Shown here one piece after another: positions 21,668 through 21,796 of a DNA stretch of 21,796 nt. Origin of the DNA: Candidatus Bathyarchaeota archaeon. GTDB lineage: Archaea > Thermoproteota > Bathyarchaeia > RBG-16-48-13 > GCA-020355125. Position numbers and translations under genes: made by a program. Every line of letters starts with the position of its first letter. Position 1 is the first letter of the stretch. The notes under the pieces are model-generated. The model worked only from the letters and a program-made list of their open reading frames with translations, had not been told where the DNA came from and made no database searches. The DNA lies in assembly GCA_026014905.1 (NCBI GenBank), contig JAOZHK010000110.1:1-21796 (forward strand), given 5' to 3'.

Positions 21668-21761
21668 TTGCTATCTGTGGGGGAGCTGGGTGCTACCCGG
21701 CTGAGAGGATGGCGTGACCATCGACCCATTGAACCTGATCCAGATAATGCTGGCGGAGGAA
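21668..21761 (+). promoter_or_regulatory. TPP (thiamine diphosphate) riboswitch, THI element
   Basis: All signature parts occur in order: GGGGAGC, the P3 hairpin CTGGGT-GCT-ACCCGG, the invariant CTGAGAGG that binds the pyrimidine end, a P3a hairpin GATGG-CGTGA-CCATC, GACCC (P2 3' strand), TTGAACCTGATC, the P5 hairpin CCAG-ATAATG-CTGG with the conserved ATAATGC, and GCGGAGGAAA. The Shine-Dalgarno GGAGG (21755-21759) is within the conserved 3' end of the aptamer, 7 bases before the start codon, so TPP binding would hide it and block translation. No P1 closing helix could be drawn with confidence. Confidence 0.95.
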
Positions 21762-21766
21762 AATGC

Positions 21767-21796
21767 ATGTCTGAACGCTATGTCACAGCATCGGAG
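21767..21796 (+). CDS. TPP-riboswitch-controlled gene, partial (first 10 codons)
   Basis: ATG 21767 starts MSERYVTASE and runs off the window. The earlier ATG at 21763 meets a stop after three codons, so 21767 is the start, 7 bases after GGAGG. Control by a TPP riboswitch means the product almost certainly makes or imports thiamine or its precursors; ten residues do not identify it. Confidence 0.75.
   Translation, partial: MSERYVTASE

Overview
The window looks archaeal. Most genes have an A/T-rich TATA-like box ending about 20-30 bases before the expected transcription start and short or absent leaders. Where leaders exist, the Shine-Dalgarno sites are GAGG/GGAGG. The gene families also fit: archaeal-type class I aminotransferase, M42 aminopeptidase, two tungsten aldehyde:ferredoxin oxidoreductases (AORs), a four-cluster ferredoxin and a DUF2156 acyltransferase-like protein. 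I cannot fix the phylum from sequence alone. No tRNA, rRNA, CRISPR array or insertion sequence was seen.

Layout. (1) 1-4777: a partial minus-strand gene at the left edge, a translationally coupled two-subunit CoA-transferase (minus), a divergent thiamine-diphosphate (ThDP) enzyme (plus), and a convergent Ldh2-type 2-hydroxyacid dehydrogenase (minus). (2) 4930-9712: a plus-strand run of aminotransferase, Lin0512-family protein, cupin, M42 aminopeptidase, EamA transporter and flavin-reductase-like protein. (3) 9720-12494: a long bidirectional hairpin, then a minus-strand ferredoxin-AOR operon, divergent from a 79-residue protein ending IPPLGGG, which resembles the tail of ubiquitin-like sulfur carriers. 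(4) 12495-14283: a 322-base stretch without a convincing gene, then an M81 (MlrC-like) peptidase. (5) 14384-20308: a second AOR, a D-aminoacylase-type amidohydrolase (minus), a second, dihydroorotase-like amidohydrolase and an atypical SDR. (6) 20309-21796: a broken N-terminal copy of a DUF2156 gene facing an intact DUF2156 gene, then a TPP riboswitch in front of a gene cut by the window edge.

How it may work together (inference). The set fits peptide and amino-acid scavenging. Peptidases and N-acyl/D-amino-acid hydrolases release amino acids, and the aminotransferase makes 2-oxo acids. The ThDP enzyme would decarboxylate these to aldehydes or ligate them, and the AORs would oxidise aldehydes to acids with ferredoxin. 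The CoA-transferase would activate acids, and the Ldh2 protein interconverts 2-oxo and 2-hydroxy acids. No substrate is proven.

The most unusual features are: the GGG-terminal small protein sharing a divergent promoter region with the ferredoxin-AOR operon; an AOR whose third cluster cysteine is histidine; recurrent alternating purine-pyrimidine, often palindromic CGCG elements in intergenic regions; the inverted DUF2156 fragment broken at the longest of those palindromes; and the TPP riboswitch with the ribosome-binding site inside the aptamer.
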